This document shows positions 41,496 through 49,896 of a DNA stretch of 64,000 nucleotides, piece after piece. Made by a program: the position numbers and the translations under genes. The DNA comes from Streptomyces pristinaespiralis. GTDB taxonomy: Bacteria > Actinomycetota > Actinomycetes > Streptomycetales > Streptomycetaceae. The stretch lies in NCBI RefSeq assembly GCF_001278075.1, contig NZ_CP011340.1, positions 4,340,001-4,404,000 of the forward strand. The letters run 5' to 3'. The notes under the pieces are model-generated. The model ran no database searches. It worked only from the letters and a program-made list of their open reading frames with translations, and was not told the origin of the DNA. Positions within the stretch are counted from its first letter, which is position 1; every line of letters begins with the position of its first letter.

Positions 41496-43310
41496 TCAGG
41501 CAGCGACCGGTGCGCGGAAATCCGCGCCGAGCGACTGGCCTGCCACGAGCTCGGCGTAGGCGGGGCAGCGGTCCACAAGAGCGGCGTGTCCCCCCTCGTC
41601 CGTGACGGCACCCCGGTCCATGACGATCACGTGATCGGCGTGCTGAATGGTGGAGATCCGGTGGGCGACCACAACCACGGCGCGCTCTGCCGCCAGCCGG
41701 TCCACGGCCAGCCGCAGCCTCTGCTCGTTGACGCTGTCCAGATGTGACGTGGGCTCGTCGAGGAGGACCAGGTCCGCGTCGGCAAGGACCGCACGGGCCA
41801 GCGCCAGTCGCTGCCGCTGGCCACCGGACAGCCCGGTGGCGCCGTCGAGCACGGTGTCCAGACCGTCGGGGAGCGCCCGGATGTCCTCGGCCAGGCCGAC
41901 CCTGTCCAGCACCGAGTACAGGGTGGTGTCGTCGGCAGGTCGCCGGCGGCCGAGAACCAGGTTGGCGCGTACGGACTCCTGGAGGAGGGTGGATGCCTGG
42001 TCGACATAGGCGATGCGGCTCCGCAGATCCGCCGGGGACCAGTCGGACAGATCCCTGCCGTGGACCTCGATGCGACCGCTGTCGGGTTCCATGAAGCGCT
42101 CGATCAGGGACAGGACAGTGGTCTTCCCCGAGCCGGAGAGACCCACGACCGCGGTAAGACCCCGGCCCGGAACGGTGAAGCGGGCGCCGCGCAACACAGG
42201 GCGCTCGGCCTCGTAACCGAACACCACATCCTCGAAGCGGACGGCCGGAACCTCCGCGGAGGCGACGGCTCGCTTCTGTACGGAGGCAGACCGGGGCGCG
42301 GCCGTCGCCACGTCCGGGGAGTACGTACCCTCCTCCGCCGGCAGGGCGAAGACGTCCTCGAAACGCTTACGGGCCACCAGGCCCAGCTGGATGCCGCTGA
42401 CGCCGGACGCGGCCATGATCAGCGGGGCGGTCAACTGCAGCAGGTAGAGGAGGAAGGCGACGAAGTCCGCAAGGAGGAGGTGTCCGTCCAGCATGCGCGC
42501 ACCGCCGCCGACGACGACGGCGACCAGCGCGATCTGCTGTCCGAGATTGATCACCGGCACCATCAAGGACTCCATGCGGGCGGCATCGGTCTCGAGCTTC
42601 GCCACCTTCCGGGCACGCTCCGCCAGGTTCGCGGACACGGTGTCCTCGGCTCGGTACGCCTTGATGACGGTGAGGGAGTCGAGTGCGGCGACGAAGCTCT
42701 GGGCGAGTGTGCCGACCTCCTCGCCCACGGCGGCGTACTTCCGGCGCAGCCCTTTTACGACAAGCGTGATGATGCCCACGGCGGCCAGGAACGCGCCGAC
42801 CGTGATCAGCAGCAGGACCCAGTCGAGCAGCCCCATGACCACCAGCGTGCCGAGGACCGTGATGCCTGCCATCGGCAACTGCACGGGGCCGATGTCGATC
42901 AGGTTCTTGATCCGGGCGGCGTCCGAGGTGAGCCGGGCCACGAGATTGCCGCTGCCCTCGCGCCGGGCATCGGCGAGCCGCAGGCCGAGCGAGTGCCGCA
43001 TGGTCCGTACCCGCAGCCGGCAGATGAGCCGCTGTCCCATCCGGCCGAGCAGGAAGGAGGCCAGCGCTCCCGCGGCGGCGGACCCGAATCCTGCCGCCAC
43101 CATCACGGCGGCCCATACGGTGAGGCCTTCCCCGCTCTGGATCGCGCCGAGCAACTTGCCGACGACCAGCGGCAGAGCGAGCGTCGCCCCGGTGGAGACA
43201 AGGGCGAGCAGGCCCACGGCCGCCAGTTGCAGTCCGTTGCCGCGGGCGAGTTCCCGCAGCACCTTCAGCTCGGCCGCGGGGGCCGCCCCGGGCCCGGCTG
43301 TGTGCTTCAT
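41496..43310 (-). CDS. ABC exporter, fused membrane and ATPase domains (LxmT-like)
   Basis: A 604-aa half-size ABC exporter. The transmembrane region (about 15-310) has six helices, and the nucleotide-binding domain (about 345-590) has Walker A VVGLSGSGKTTVLS, signature GATGLSGGQRQRLALARAV, Walker B VLLDEPTSHLD and a His switch (VVAHRISTI). No peptidase C39 domain is fused, so leader removal must be done by another protease, consistent with the M16 enzyme. Start ATG at 43310 with GAGGAG upstream. Likely exports the modified peptide. A 214-bp gap separates it from the ABC-2 permease gene. Confidence 0.9.
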   Translation of the reverse strand: MKHTAGPGAAPAAELKVLRELARGNGLQLAAVGLLALVSTGATLALPLVVGKLLGAIQSGEGLTVWAAVMVAAGFGSAAAGALASFLLGRMGQRLICRLRVRTMRHSLGLRLADARREGSGNLVARLTSDAARIKNLIDIGPVQLPMAGITVLGTLVVMGLLDWVLLLITVGAFLAAVGIITLVVKGLRRKYAAVGEEVGTLAQSFVAALDSLTVIKAYRAEDTVSANLAERARKVAKLETDAARMESLMVPVINLGQQIALVAVVVGGGARMLDGHLLLADFVAFLLYLLQLTAPLIMAASGVSGIQLGLVARKRFEDVFALPAEEGTYSPDVATAAPRSASVQKRAVASAEVPAVRFEDVVFGYEAERPVLRGARFTVPGRGLTAVVGLSGSGKTTVLSLIERFMEPDSGRIEVHGRDLSDWSPADLRSRIAYVDQASTLLQESVRANLVLGRRRPADDTTLYSVLDRVGLAEDIRALPDGLDTVLDGATGLSGGQRQRLALARAVLADADLVLLDEPTSHLDSVNEQRLRLAVDRLAAERAVVVVAHRISTIQHADHVIVMDRGAVTDEGGHAALVDRCPAYAELVAGQSLGADFRAPVAA

Positions 43311-43524
43311 GGCAGTCCAACTCCTCTGATCAGTACGGTGGTCGGGCACGGTGCGCATCGGCGTCACGCCGGCGGGCCGGTGGGTCGGCCGCGCCGAAGC
43401 CGTTGACGGCAGTTGCTTCCGCCGCGCGGCGGCGACAGCGCAGGCCAGGTCGATACGGTGGCGCGGCTGCGCAGGCGGATCCGGATCCAGAACCTGGTTC
43501 GGGCAGGAGACGAAAGTCCGCGAG

Positions 43525-44841
43525 TCAGAGACGGGCGCCGCGCAGGGCGTCCTTCACCTTGACGATCCCGCCGTGCTGCAGCAGTCCCCCGGCGTAGACC
43601 CGGCCGCCGAGGCGGATCAGCACGACGGCGGTGACGAGCATCAGACCGAATGCCGTGCCGATCTGCCACCAGGGCACGTCCTCGTATGCCATACGGACAG
43701 GCATGGCGGCCCAAGAGACGCCGGGCACAAGGGAGAGGATCTCGACGGTGGCGGAGTCGGTGGTCCCGGCCAGCGCCAGGCCGGGACCGATCAGCCCCAG
43801 CATCTGGATGCCGTTGACCGGTCCGACCACGTGGTTGACGTCCTCGGGGCGGGAGACGAGCGAGCCGGCCACCGCGTAGAGGGTCACGAAGAGGATGTAG
43901 CCGGGGACGAACCAGACCAGCACGTTCAGTCCGGCACCGACGGCGTCCGCCGGGGCCTCGAAGAGACCGAAGGCGACCGCCGCGCCCAGGCAGGCCGTTG
44001 CCAGCACCAGGATCTGGACCAGTGCGGACGCGCCGAGGCCGACGATCTTCCCTGCCAGCAGATGGCGCGCCCTGACCTTGGCGAGCAGCACTTCCGCGAT
44101 CCGGCTGGACTTCTCCTCCGCGACGCCCTGTGCGACGGCGAGGCCGGACACCAGCATCAGCATGAAGAGGATGAAGACGGCGGTGGCCGCGGTGGTGGTG
44201 CGCTGGATCGTGCGTACGGCGTCCGGGTCCAGCGTGGTGGTCGCCAGCGGCGGCACCGCCGCGGCCTCGGCTGCCTCCGCCGCGGTGAGTCCGTGCCCGC
44301 GCAGCGATGCGTCGAGGACGACGGCCCGATGGGCCTCCTGGAGCAGACGGCCCAGCTCCTCCGGCAGTTCGCGCTGGACGACGATTCCGCCCTGTCCGTC
44401 GATCACGGCGGCATCGGCCTTGCCGTCACGCACCGCCGCCCGGGCCGCGTCGGCATCGGAGGCGGTGGAGACGTCGGCGTGGGGGCGCAGGACGGGCGCC
44501 AGCGCCGACTGTTCCCCGGCGAGGGCCACGCTCGGCCGTTCGCCTCCGCCGCTCTGGAAGTAGCTGGTGGCGCCGAAGGTGACGGCCATCATGATCGCGG
44601 TGATCGCGACCGACATCCAGAAGGCTTTGTTGGTCAGCTGCTGGGCGAGTTCCCTGCGCGCGATGGCGAGGACGAGCACGCTGTCCCGCACCCGTCGCTG
44701 GTCCGTTCCCGCCGCGTCACCCGGCCGCTGCACGGTCCCGGTGCCCCGGTCGTCCGCGGCCTTCCGTCCGGTCCGGTCCTTGGGCTGTTGTTCCGTCTGC
44801 TGTGCCATGTGATCGTCGCGTTTCATCGTCTGGGGTGCCAT
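43525..44841 (-). CDS. ABC-2 type transporter permease (immunity type)
   Basis: A protein of about 438 aa with a hydrophilic Gln/Arg-rich N-terminus, one membrane helix (NKAFWMSVAITAIMMAVTFG, about 60-80), a large extracytoplasmic domain and five or six C-terminal helices (AATAVFILFMLMLVSGLAVA, ALVQILVLATACLGAAVAFG, and others). It resembles NatB-type permeases. The start is uncertain: ATG at 44841, a TTG at 44850 overlapping the ATPase stop, or the ATG at about 44809. It works with the ATPase encoded just upstream and may provide self-protection or cation efflux. Confidence 0.85.
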   Translation of the reverse strand: MAPQTMKRDDHMAQQTEQQPKDRTGRKAADDRGTGTVQRPGDAAGTDQRRVRDSVLVLAIARRELAQQLTNKAFWMSVAITAIMMAVTFGATSYFQSGGGERPSVALAGEQSALAPVLRPHADVSTASDADAARAAVRDGKADAAVIDGQGGIVVQRELPEELGRLLQEAHRAVVLDASLRGHGLTAAEAAEAAAVPPLATTTLDPDAVRTIQRTTTAATAVFILFMLMLVSGLAVAQGVAEEKSSRIAEVLLAKVRARHLLAGKIVGLGASALVQILVLATACLGAAVAFGLFEAPADAVGAGLNVLVWFVPGYILFVTLYAVAGSLVSRPEDVNHVVGPVNGIQMLGLIGPGLALAGTTDSATVEILSLVPGVSWAAMPVRMAYEDVPWWQIGTAFGLMLVTAVVLIRLGGRVYAGGLLQHGGIVKVKDALRGARL

Positions 44842-44846
44842 GGGGG

Positions 44847-45746
44847 TCAACCGCCCACTGATTCACGGAAGATGTCGGCGAGTGCCGGCCTGCGGCGCCC
44901 GAAGCGCTCGACCTCGCCCGCGGCGCCCGCCACTTCGAGGATCCGCGCGGCCGGCACGCCGTCCGCCACCCGGAGCAGGACCGTACGGCCCTGCTTCCCT
45001 AGGACCTCGACGCCGTCGACGCCCTCGAGAGCACGGGACCAGTCGTCCTCGGCACCGCTCAGTTCGACCTCGAGAGGTCCGCGGTCGGCGCCGGAGCGCA
45101 GTTCCTCGACGGTGCCTTCCGCGACGAGAGCCCCGTCCCTGACGATGCCGACGCGGTCGCAGAGCCGTTCCACGAGGTCGAGCTGATGGCTGGAGAAGAC
45201 CACGGGAACCCCGCGGCGAGAGAAGTCCGTCAGGGCATCGGCCATCGCGTCGACGGCCACCGGGTCGAGTCCGGAGAAGGGCTCGTCGAGCACCAGGACG
45301 TCCGGGTCGTGGATGAGGGAGGCGATGAGCTGGACCTTCTGCTGATTGCCCAGCGACAGTTTCTCCAGCGCGTCCTTGGGCGCCGCCACGACACCCAGCC
45401 GCTCCATCCACTCCTCCGCGCGGCGGCGTGCGACCGAGCGCTCGACACCGCTCAGAACGGCGAAGTGCACGAGCTGGTCGCGCGGCGTCATCTTGGCGTA
45501 GAGCCCCCGCTCCTCCGGCATGTAGCCGAAGCGGGCCCGGGAGGCGGCGTCGACCGGCCGGCCCTGGAGGCGGACCTCGCCGCTGTCGGCCTGGAGGACG
45601 CCGAGGGCGATGCGCATGGCGGTCGTCTTGCCGGCGCCGTTCGCCCCGCAGAAGCCGAAGAGTTCGCCGGGCCTGACGCCGAACGTCAGCCCGCGCAGCA
45701 CCTTCCGCTCTCCGAAGGCCTTGTGCAGTGCGTGGAACTCAAGCAT
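44847..45746 (-). CDS. ABC transporter ATP-binding protein (partner of ABC-2 permease)
   Basis: A 299-aa NatA-like ATPase. Walker A CGANGAGKTTAMRIALG (about 34-50), signature region EKLSLGNQQKVQLIASL (about 132-148), Walker B VLVLDEPFSGLDPVAVDAM and the His switch FSSHQLDLVE are all present. The C-terminal extension (about 215-299) is typical of this subgroup. The ATG at 45746 lies inside the last codons of the upstream methyltransferase gene (8-nt overlap), and its own stop is next to the permease start. It powers the permease encoded directly downstream. Confidence 0.93.
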   Translation of the reverse strand: MLEFHALHKAFGERKVLRGLTFGVRPGELFGFCGANGAGKTTAMRIALGVLQADSGEVRLQGRPVDAASRARFGYMPEERGLYAKMTPRDQLVHFAVLSGVERSVARRRAEEWMERLGVVAAPKDALEKLSLGNQQKVQLIASLIHDPDVLVLDEPFSGLDPVAVDAMADALTDFSRRGVPVVFSSHQLDLVERLCDRVGIVRDGALVAEGTVEELRSGADRGPLEVELSGAEDDWSRALEGVDGVEVLGKQGRTVLLRVADGVPAARILEVAGAAGEVERFGRRRPALADIFRESVGG

Positions 45747-46806
45747 TGCGGAACTCCAGCAGGGAACGGACCGGAGTGGCCGGGCCCTCCCACGAGAGCC
45801 GCAGGCCGGCCGTGGCGGCCAAGGCCTTGATCTCCGCGACCGCGCGGACCGGACGCGGCATCACGGCGCGGATGTAGAGCTCGGTGGCGGCCGTGGCAGG
45901 ACCGTCGGCCTTCACCGGAATGTTGACGTCGGCGATCAGGACGCGGCCGTCGCGGCCCGCCGCCTCGGCGACCCGGCGCAGGATCGCGACGGCCTGCTCG
46001 TCGTCCCAGTCCGCCAGGATCGCGGACAGCAGGTAGACGTCGGACCCGGGGGTGATGGGGTCGAAGAAGCTGCCCGTCTCGGCGGTGAGCCGGTCGTCCA
46101 GTCCGCTCTCCGCGAAGCGCAGTGCCGCCACTTCGGAGGCGTTCTTGAGGTCGAGGACCCGGCCGCGCAGATGCGGATTACGCAGGGCGAGTTCGATGAG
46201 GAGCGTGCCGTTGTTGCCGCCCACGTCGGTGACCGAGCCCACGTGCGACCAGTCGTAGGCCTCGTGGATCAGCTCGGCGCCCCAGCCGAGTTGCTGAGGG
46301 CCCTCCTTGCGGAAGGCAGCCGCGAACCGCGGGTCCTCGTTGACGGTTTCCCAGTAGCCCTGGCCGAAGACGGAGGCATGTGCCGGCTCTCCGGTCCGCA
46401 CGGTGTGCAGGATGTTGATCAGGGCGAGGTCGGTACGGCCGAAGAGCCCGTCCATGCTGAGGTGCTGCCGCAGCCCGGCCGGGTCGGAGTCACGCAGGGG
46501 CGAGCCGAGGCCGGTGACGGAGTAGCTTCCGTCGTGCTCGTCCCGGTCGAGGATGCCCAGCCGCACCAGGTGGCGCAGCAGCATGTCGAGCAGTTCGGGA
46601 CGTGTGTCGGTCAGCTTCGCCAGCTCGTCCGTGCCGGTGGCGCCGGCGTCGATGTGGTCGGCCAGGCGCAGGGTGGCCGCCGTGCGGACGGCGGCGGGAC
46701 GCAGGAGGTCGGCCATCCCCATCAGTTCCTGGGCGCGCTCCTGGGCGGTCCGGAGCGCGTCGTCCCCGGTCGCGCCTTCGGTGCGCTCCGCTGTGGTGAC
46801 AGACAT
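45739..46806 (-). CDS. SAM-dependent methyltransferase (O-methyltransferase type)
   Basis: A 355-aa methyltransferase. It has an N-terminal helical dimerisation domain (LMGMADLLRPAAVRTAATL, about 24-42), the SAM loop SVTDVGGNNGTLLIELALRN (about 184-203), DLKNASEV, and the C-terminal DVYLLSAILADWDDEQAVAI. This is the fold of plant-type and polyketide O-methyltransferases, including tailoring enzymes of natural-product clusters. In class V systems a methyltransferase (LxmM) N-methylates the peptide; the exact target here is unknown. Start ATG at 46806; separated from the precursor genes by a hairpin and followed by overlap with the ATPase gene. Confidence 0.85.
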   Translation of the reverse strand: MSVTTAERTEGATGDDALRTAQERAQELMGMADLLRPAAVRTAATLRLADHIDAGATGTDELAKLTDTRPELLDMLLRHLVRLGILDRDEHDGSYSVTGLGSPLRDSDPAGLRQHLSMDGLFGRTDLALINILHTVRTGEPAHASVFGQGYWETVNEDPRFAAAFRKEGPQQLGWGAELIHEAYDWSHVGSVTDVGGNNGTLLIELALRNPHLRGRVLDLKNASEVAALRFAESGLDDRLTAETGSFFDPITPGSDVYLLSAILADWDDEQAVAILRRVAEAAGRDGRVLIADVNIPVKADGPATAATELYIRAVMPRPVRAVAEIKALAATAGLRLSWEGPATPVRSLLEFRNA

Positions 46807-46868
46807 GACGGTGTCGTGCCTTTCTCGCCCTGAGGGCGGGTCCGTGCCGGGGAAGGTGCCGGGCGGGG

Positions 46869-46908
46869 CCGGGCGGGACCGCCGCGAGTGCGGCGGTGCC
46901 ACGCCCGG
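46869..46908 (-). terminator. Attenuator-type hairpin between precursor genes and methyltransferase gene
   Basis: Inner stem ACCGCCGC/GCGGCGGT (46878-46885 with 46890-46897) plus outer CCGGGCG/CGCCCGG (46869-46875 with 46902-46908). It lies just downstream of precursor gene 1 on the minus strand, where partial termination would raise precursor mRNA relative to downstream genes. Confidence 0.6.
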
Positions 46909-46930
46909 ACGCCCGGCTGGTGCCGTCCGC

Positions 46931-47119
46931 TCAGCAGCCTTCCTTGTACGTCTTCACCGTGAGCTGGCTGCCCAGCCAGGAGATGGTCGCCGCCGCGCAG
47001 GTCGGGGTGGACGCCGGAGCGTCCGCCGCCGCCTCTGCGACGAGCTCGCCCGCCTCGCTGTACGTGTCGTAACCGGCGACGAGCTCGCTGATGGAACCCG
47101 TCTGCTGGAGGTCGGCCAT
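46931..47119 (-). CDS. RiPP precursor peptide 1 (class V lanthipeptide-type)
   Basis: A 62-aa peptide. Leader opens MADLQQTGSISELVAGYDTY, then an acidic Ala-rich stretch ending ADAPASTPT, followed by a probable core TCAAATISWLGSQLTVKTYK plus EGC-end. The core has Ser/Thr residues and two Cys, one at each end. The terminal TYKEGC fits AviMeCys formation between Thr and the decarboxylated C-terminal Cys across four residues, as in thioamitides and class V products. Start ATG at 47119 with GCTGCTGACC upstream from the stop of peptide 2. Leader and core boundary is inferred. About 60 percent of the core matches peptide 2. Confidence 0.8.
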   Translation of the reverse strand: MADLQQTGSISELVAGYDTYSEAGELVAEAAADAPASTPTCAAATISWLGSQLTVKTYKEGC

Positions 47120-47121
47120 GG

Positions 47122-47301
47122 TCAGCAGCCTTCCTTGTACGTCTTGACGGTGAACTGGCTGGCGAGCCAGGAGACGCTGGCCGCGCCGCACGGGGCACTG
47201 GTGGCCGGGGCCTCGGCGGCGGCGGTGGAGTTGAGCTCCTCCGCGTCGCTGTACGAGTCGTAGCCCTCGATCAGCTCGGTGATCGCACCGGTCTTGTCCA
47301 T
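47122..47301 (-). CDS. RiPP precursor peptide 2 (59 aa)
   Basis: A 59-aa peptide decoded directly from the minus strand: MDKTGAITELIEGYDSYSDA leader start, then EELNSTAAAEAPATSAP, and core PCGAASVSWLASQFTVKTYK plus EGC-end. The start ATG at 47301 follows AGGAGTCCCC; the TGA at 47124-47122 leaves only 2 bp before the ATG of peptide 1, so both are co-translated. It shares the GYDxY leader motif and the SWLxSQxTVKTYKEGC end with peptide 1. The pair looks like a recent tandem duplication, possibly two variants of one product or a two-peptide system. Confidence 0.8.
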   Translation of the reverse strand: MDKTGAITELIEGYDSYSDAEELNSTAAAEAPATSAPCGAASVSWLASQFTVKTYKEGC

Positions 47302-47374
47302 GGGGACTCCTTCTATGTGTCAGGTACTTGTCATAGGTGGGGGCGCAGCGGCGCCCGGAACACGAGGTGCGGTG

Positions 47375-47569
47375 TCAGCAGCCGGCCTCGTAGGTGGCAC
47401 CGGAGATCGCCGAGGCGGCCGAGGCGCACCAGGTGGAGCTGGCGACGCTCGCGGCGCAGACCGGGGTGGTGGCCGGGGCGTCCGCGGCGGCGGTGACGTT
47501 CAGCTCGTCGACGTCGGCGTAGGCGTCGTAGTTGGCGATGAGGTCCATGATCTCGGTGTTGTTCTGCAT
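47375..47569 (-). CDS. RiPP precursor peptide 3 (divergent)
   Basis: A 64-aa peptide. The leader MQNNTEIMDLIANYDAYADV shares the (E/D)LI-x-x-YDxY and DELNxTAAADAPATTP features of the other two. The core is different and Ser/Cys-rich: CAASVASSTWCASAASAISG followed by ATYEAGC. It has three Cys and several Ser/Thr for dehydration, lanthionine formation and D-Ala formation. The last residues TYEAGC again fit AviMeCys. Start ATG at 47569 with AGGAGAACACC directly upstream, the strongest ribosome site of the three. It is the first precursor gene after the synthetase genes. Confidence 0.85.
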   Translation of the reverse strand: MQNNTEIMDLIANYDAYADVDELNVTAAADAPATTPVCAASVASSTWCASAASAISGATYEAGC

Positions 47570-47685
47570 GGTGTTCTCCTGGATGCGGGGGCCGGCATCG
47601 GCCGGCCCGGACATGGCTGAGTCGAAAACAGAGGGCGCTCTGGGTCGCCCCCTGCAACCGCCTCAGCCGTCGTAAGGCCGTTCTT

Positions 47686-47726
47686 CCTGCCGGAGCCGGG
47701 ACGGGGGGGGAACCGGCTCCGGCAGG
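47686..47726. terminator. Hairpin between HopA1-like gene and precursor genes
   Basis: Perfect 14-bp stem CCTGCCGGAGCCGG (47686-47699) with CCGGCTCCGGCAGG (47713-47726) and a G-rich loop (C-rich on the transcript). It separates the synthetase genes from the precursor genes and may be a terminator or mRNA-stabilising element. Confidence 0.6.
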
Positions 47727-47731
47727 AGTTC

Positions 47732-48697
47732 TCAGCGGCGAGGCAGATTCCGGTACGGGGCGGCCGGGTCTGCGCCGGCCTCACGCAGCGCCTCGGCCAG
47801 CAGCTCCTCGAGCGGTCCCACGCCACGGGCGGCGTCGAGCAGGGCGTGGGCGGTGGCGGTGGCCCGGTGCTGGCCGAAGCTCAGTCCCGACATCGCCGGG
47901 CGCGGGTCGTCCGGTTCCTCCGCGACGGAGACGCCCGGGGCCAACTCGCTGGTGAACACGGACGTTTCCCGTCCCACACCCTCGGCACCGCGCACCGCCT
48001 CGGCCACCGCGCCGGCAGCATCCGCCGCCTCGCCCGTCAGATAGACCACCAGCGCGTCACGCCGGGGGTACAGCGCACGGGCCGACAGGGCCTTGCTGCG
48101 GTAGGAGACGCCGTCGGACTCCAGTCGGGCGAGCACCCGGCCCCACACCGGCGCCGCGTGCCGGGCGTCCGTGACATGTACGTACACCCGCAGCGTGCGC
48201 TCGCCGCGCGGCCTGGGGCGGGATCCGTCGACCATGAAGAAGCCGGGCGACAGGGCGGGCCGCAGCGCGGCCACCCGCAGGGTCAGGATGCCGCCGGGGA
48301 CGGCGGGGTCGCCGTCCACGACATGGTCACGGGGAACCCACACCCGGACGCCGTCCCGTTCCACGAGCAGCGGTCCGTCGCCGGCCACGGTGTGATCACC
48401 TGCGTCGAGGGCCCGTACCCGGGTGGTGGTGCCCCGGTGCGGGACCACCGCGGCGAGCTGCTTCTCGAAGCTCTCGTCGCGCAGATTGAGCGGCAGATCG
48501 CCCTTGTCCACGTCCTGGCCGGCGTGCAGCACGTCGTACAGCGCTTCGGCGAGGAGCCTGCGCATCTCACGCGGGTTGTCGGAGGTGACCGTTCGGGAAC
48601 CGAGCCTGACGGTGGCGGCGTCGTCGGTGACGTGGACGTCCCGAAGCGCTCTGACGAGCCGGTCCGGCAGTGCCGGGGCGGCGGTGATCGCCGTCAT
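47732..48697 (-). CDS. HopA1-like lanthipeptide synthetase component (LxmY/TvaD-like)
   Basis: A 321-aa protein of the HopA1 effector-related type found in class V lanthipeptide and thioamitide clusters. Characteristic segments are the N-terminal helical domain (LRDVHVTDDAATVRLGSRTV, RRLLAEALYDVLHA), RVYVHVTDARHAAPVWGRVL (about 165-184) and YRSKALSARALYPRRDALVV (about 196-215), and a C-terminal helix region with GLSFGQHRATATAHALLDAA. It is thought to act with the kinase-like partner encoded just upstream in dehydration, probably as the phosphate-eliminating part. Start ATG at 48697 overlaps the kinase stop (ATGA). Confidence 0.85.
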   Translation of the reverse strand: MTAITAAPALPDRLVRALRDVHVTDDAATVRLGSRTVTSDNPREMRRLLAEALYDVLHAGQDVDKGDLPLNLRDESFEKQLAAVVPHRGTTTRVRALDAGDHTVAGDGPLLVERDGVRVWVPRDHVVDGDPAVPGGILTLRVAALRPALSPGFFMVDGSRPRPRGERTLRVYVHVTDARHAAPVWGRVLARLESDGVSYRSKALSARALYPRRDALVVYLTGEAADAAGAVAEAVRGAEGVGRETSVFTSELAPGVSVAEEPDDPRPAMSGLSFGQHRATATAHALLDAARGVGPLEELLAEALREAGADPAAPYRNLPRR

Positions 48698-49836
48698 CTG
48701 CTGATCTCCTCGGAATCGTCGAGGCCGAGCGTGGCCGCGAACTTGTGCGGGGCGAGCAGGGCCGCGCGGCCGATGCCGGCGGCCGCACGCTCGATGCCGG
48801 AGAGGCGTGCGCTGCGCTGGGAGCCGGCCATCAGCCGGTCCAGCAGATGCCATCCGGCAAAGGCGGTCGCCCTGTGGGTCAGTCCCGGGTCGATCTCGGG
48901 ACGTGCCTTTCGGTATCCGGACCAGAACTCACGGATGATCGGAAGAAGTCGTTCCAGTTTCTCCGCGCCACGGCTGAGCACGATGTCGTGGGTGAGCTCG
49001 ACCTCGAACGTCGTCGCGTCACCGCGATTGGTCACGATGTCCAGCACCGAGCGGTAGAGCCATTCACCGGCGAAGGAACCGACGTCACGGGCGGGATCCG
49101 CAAGGCGGAACTCCTCCCAGTCGGTCACATAGAAGTCGTCCCCCTTGATCAGGAACTGGTCCACGCGCAGATCGCAGTGAGAAGGAACCTTGGGAGCCCG
49201 CTTCTCGTGTTCGCGCAGCCGGGTCACCCCGCTGACCAATTCCGTGTCCTGCTGCATGAGCCGCCAGGCCTGCGTTTCACCGAAGCTGAGGTTCTCGAAC
49301 ATCGGCAGCGGAATTCCGTGAAGAAGGCGTACGGAAGGCTGGGTGGGCGGCGAGTCGTCGAATTCCTCGTAACCGGCCGGCCGCGCCTCGTGCAGCAGCC
49401 CGATGGCGGTGCCGATCCGGCGGGCGAGGCCACCGTCGAAATCCTCGTCGACCATCAGTTCCGCGCCGTTGCGCGCGTCTTCCACCAGGGCGAAGGCGAC
49501 CAGGGCGCCGGCGTCGTCGAAGCCGAGCAGCCGGGGCCCGCGCAGCGCGTCCAAGGGCAGCGTCCGCGCGCACCGTTCGAAGGACCGGAGCCTGCGCATC
49601 CTGGCGCGCACATCGTCCTCGGGGCCGACCAGGCGCTTGACGAAGACGGGGTGGCCCCGGTCGGTGACCCCCGCCCAGCAGTCGTTGCGACCGACCGGGG
49701 CGGTGAGTGTGTCGCGGTCGAAGACCCCGAGTCCGAGGCGCCGGACGAAGTCGTCCACCGCGGGGTACCGGTCCAGGTCCACCGGCTTGTAGCCGGGCTT
49801 GGCCGCCTGTTCCGTGGCCTCCAGCATCACTGTCAT
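48694..49836 (-). CDS. APH-fold kinase, lanthipeptide synthetase component (LxmK/TvaC-like)
   Basis: A 380-aa aminoglycoside-phosphotransferase-fold protein. The nucleotide-binding Lys is expected in GHPVFVKRLVG (about 62-72). The catalytic loop SHCDLRVDQFLI (about 225-236) and metal-binding motif VTDWEEFRLADPARD are intact in outline. In the class V and thioamitide pathways this partner phosphorylates Ser/Thr residues of the precursor before elimination by the HopA1-like protein. Start ATG at 49836 with GAGGAATC upstream. It is the second gene of the minus-strand operon, 60 bp downstream of the SITWQ-repeat peptide gene. Confidence 0.87.
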   Translation of the reverse strand: MTVMLEATEQAAKPGYKPVDLDRYPAVDDFVRRLGLGVFDRDTLTAPVGRNDCWAGVTDRGHPVFVKRLVGPEDDVRARMRRLRSFERCARTLPLDALRGPRLLGFDDAGALVAFALVEDARNGAELMVDEDFDGGLARRIGTAIGLLHEARPAGYEEFDDSPPTQPSVRLLHGIPLPMFENLSFGETQAWRLMQQDTELVSGVTRLREHEKRAPKVPSHCDLRVDQFLIKGDDFYVTDWEEFRLADPARDVGSFAGEWLYRSVLDIVTNRGDATTFEVELTHDIVLSRGAEKLERLLPIIREFWSGYRKARPEIDPGLTHRATAFAGWHLLDRLMAGSQRSARLSGIERAAAGIGRAALLAPHKFAATLGLDDSEEISR

Positions 49837-49896
49837 GATTCCTCGTTCGCGCTTTCTCCGTGAACAGCTTCGAATTCCGACCTGCCCGCCGGCGTA

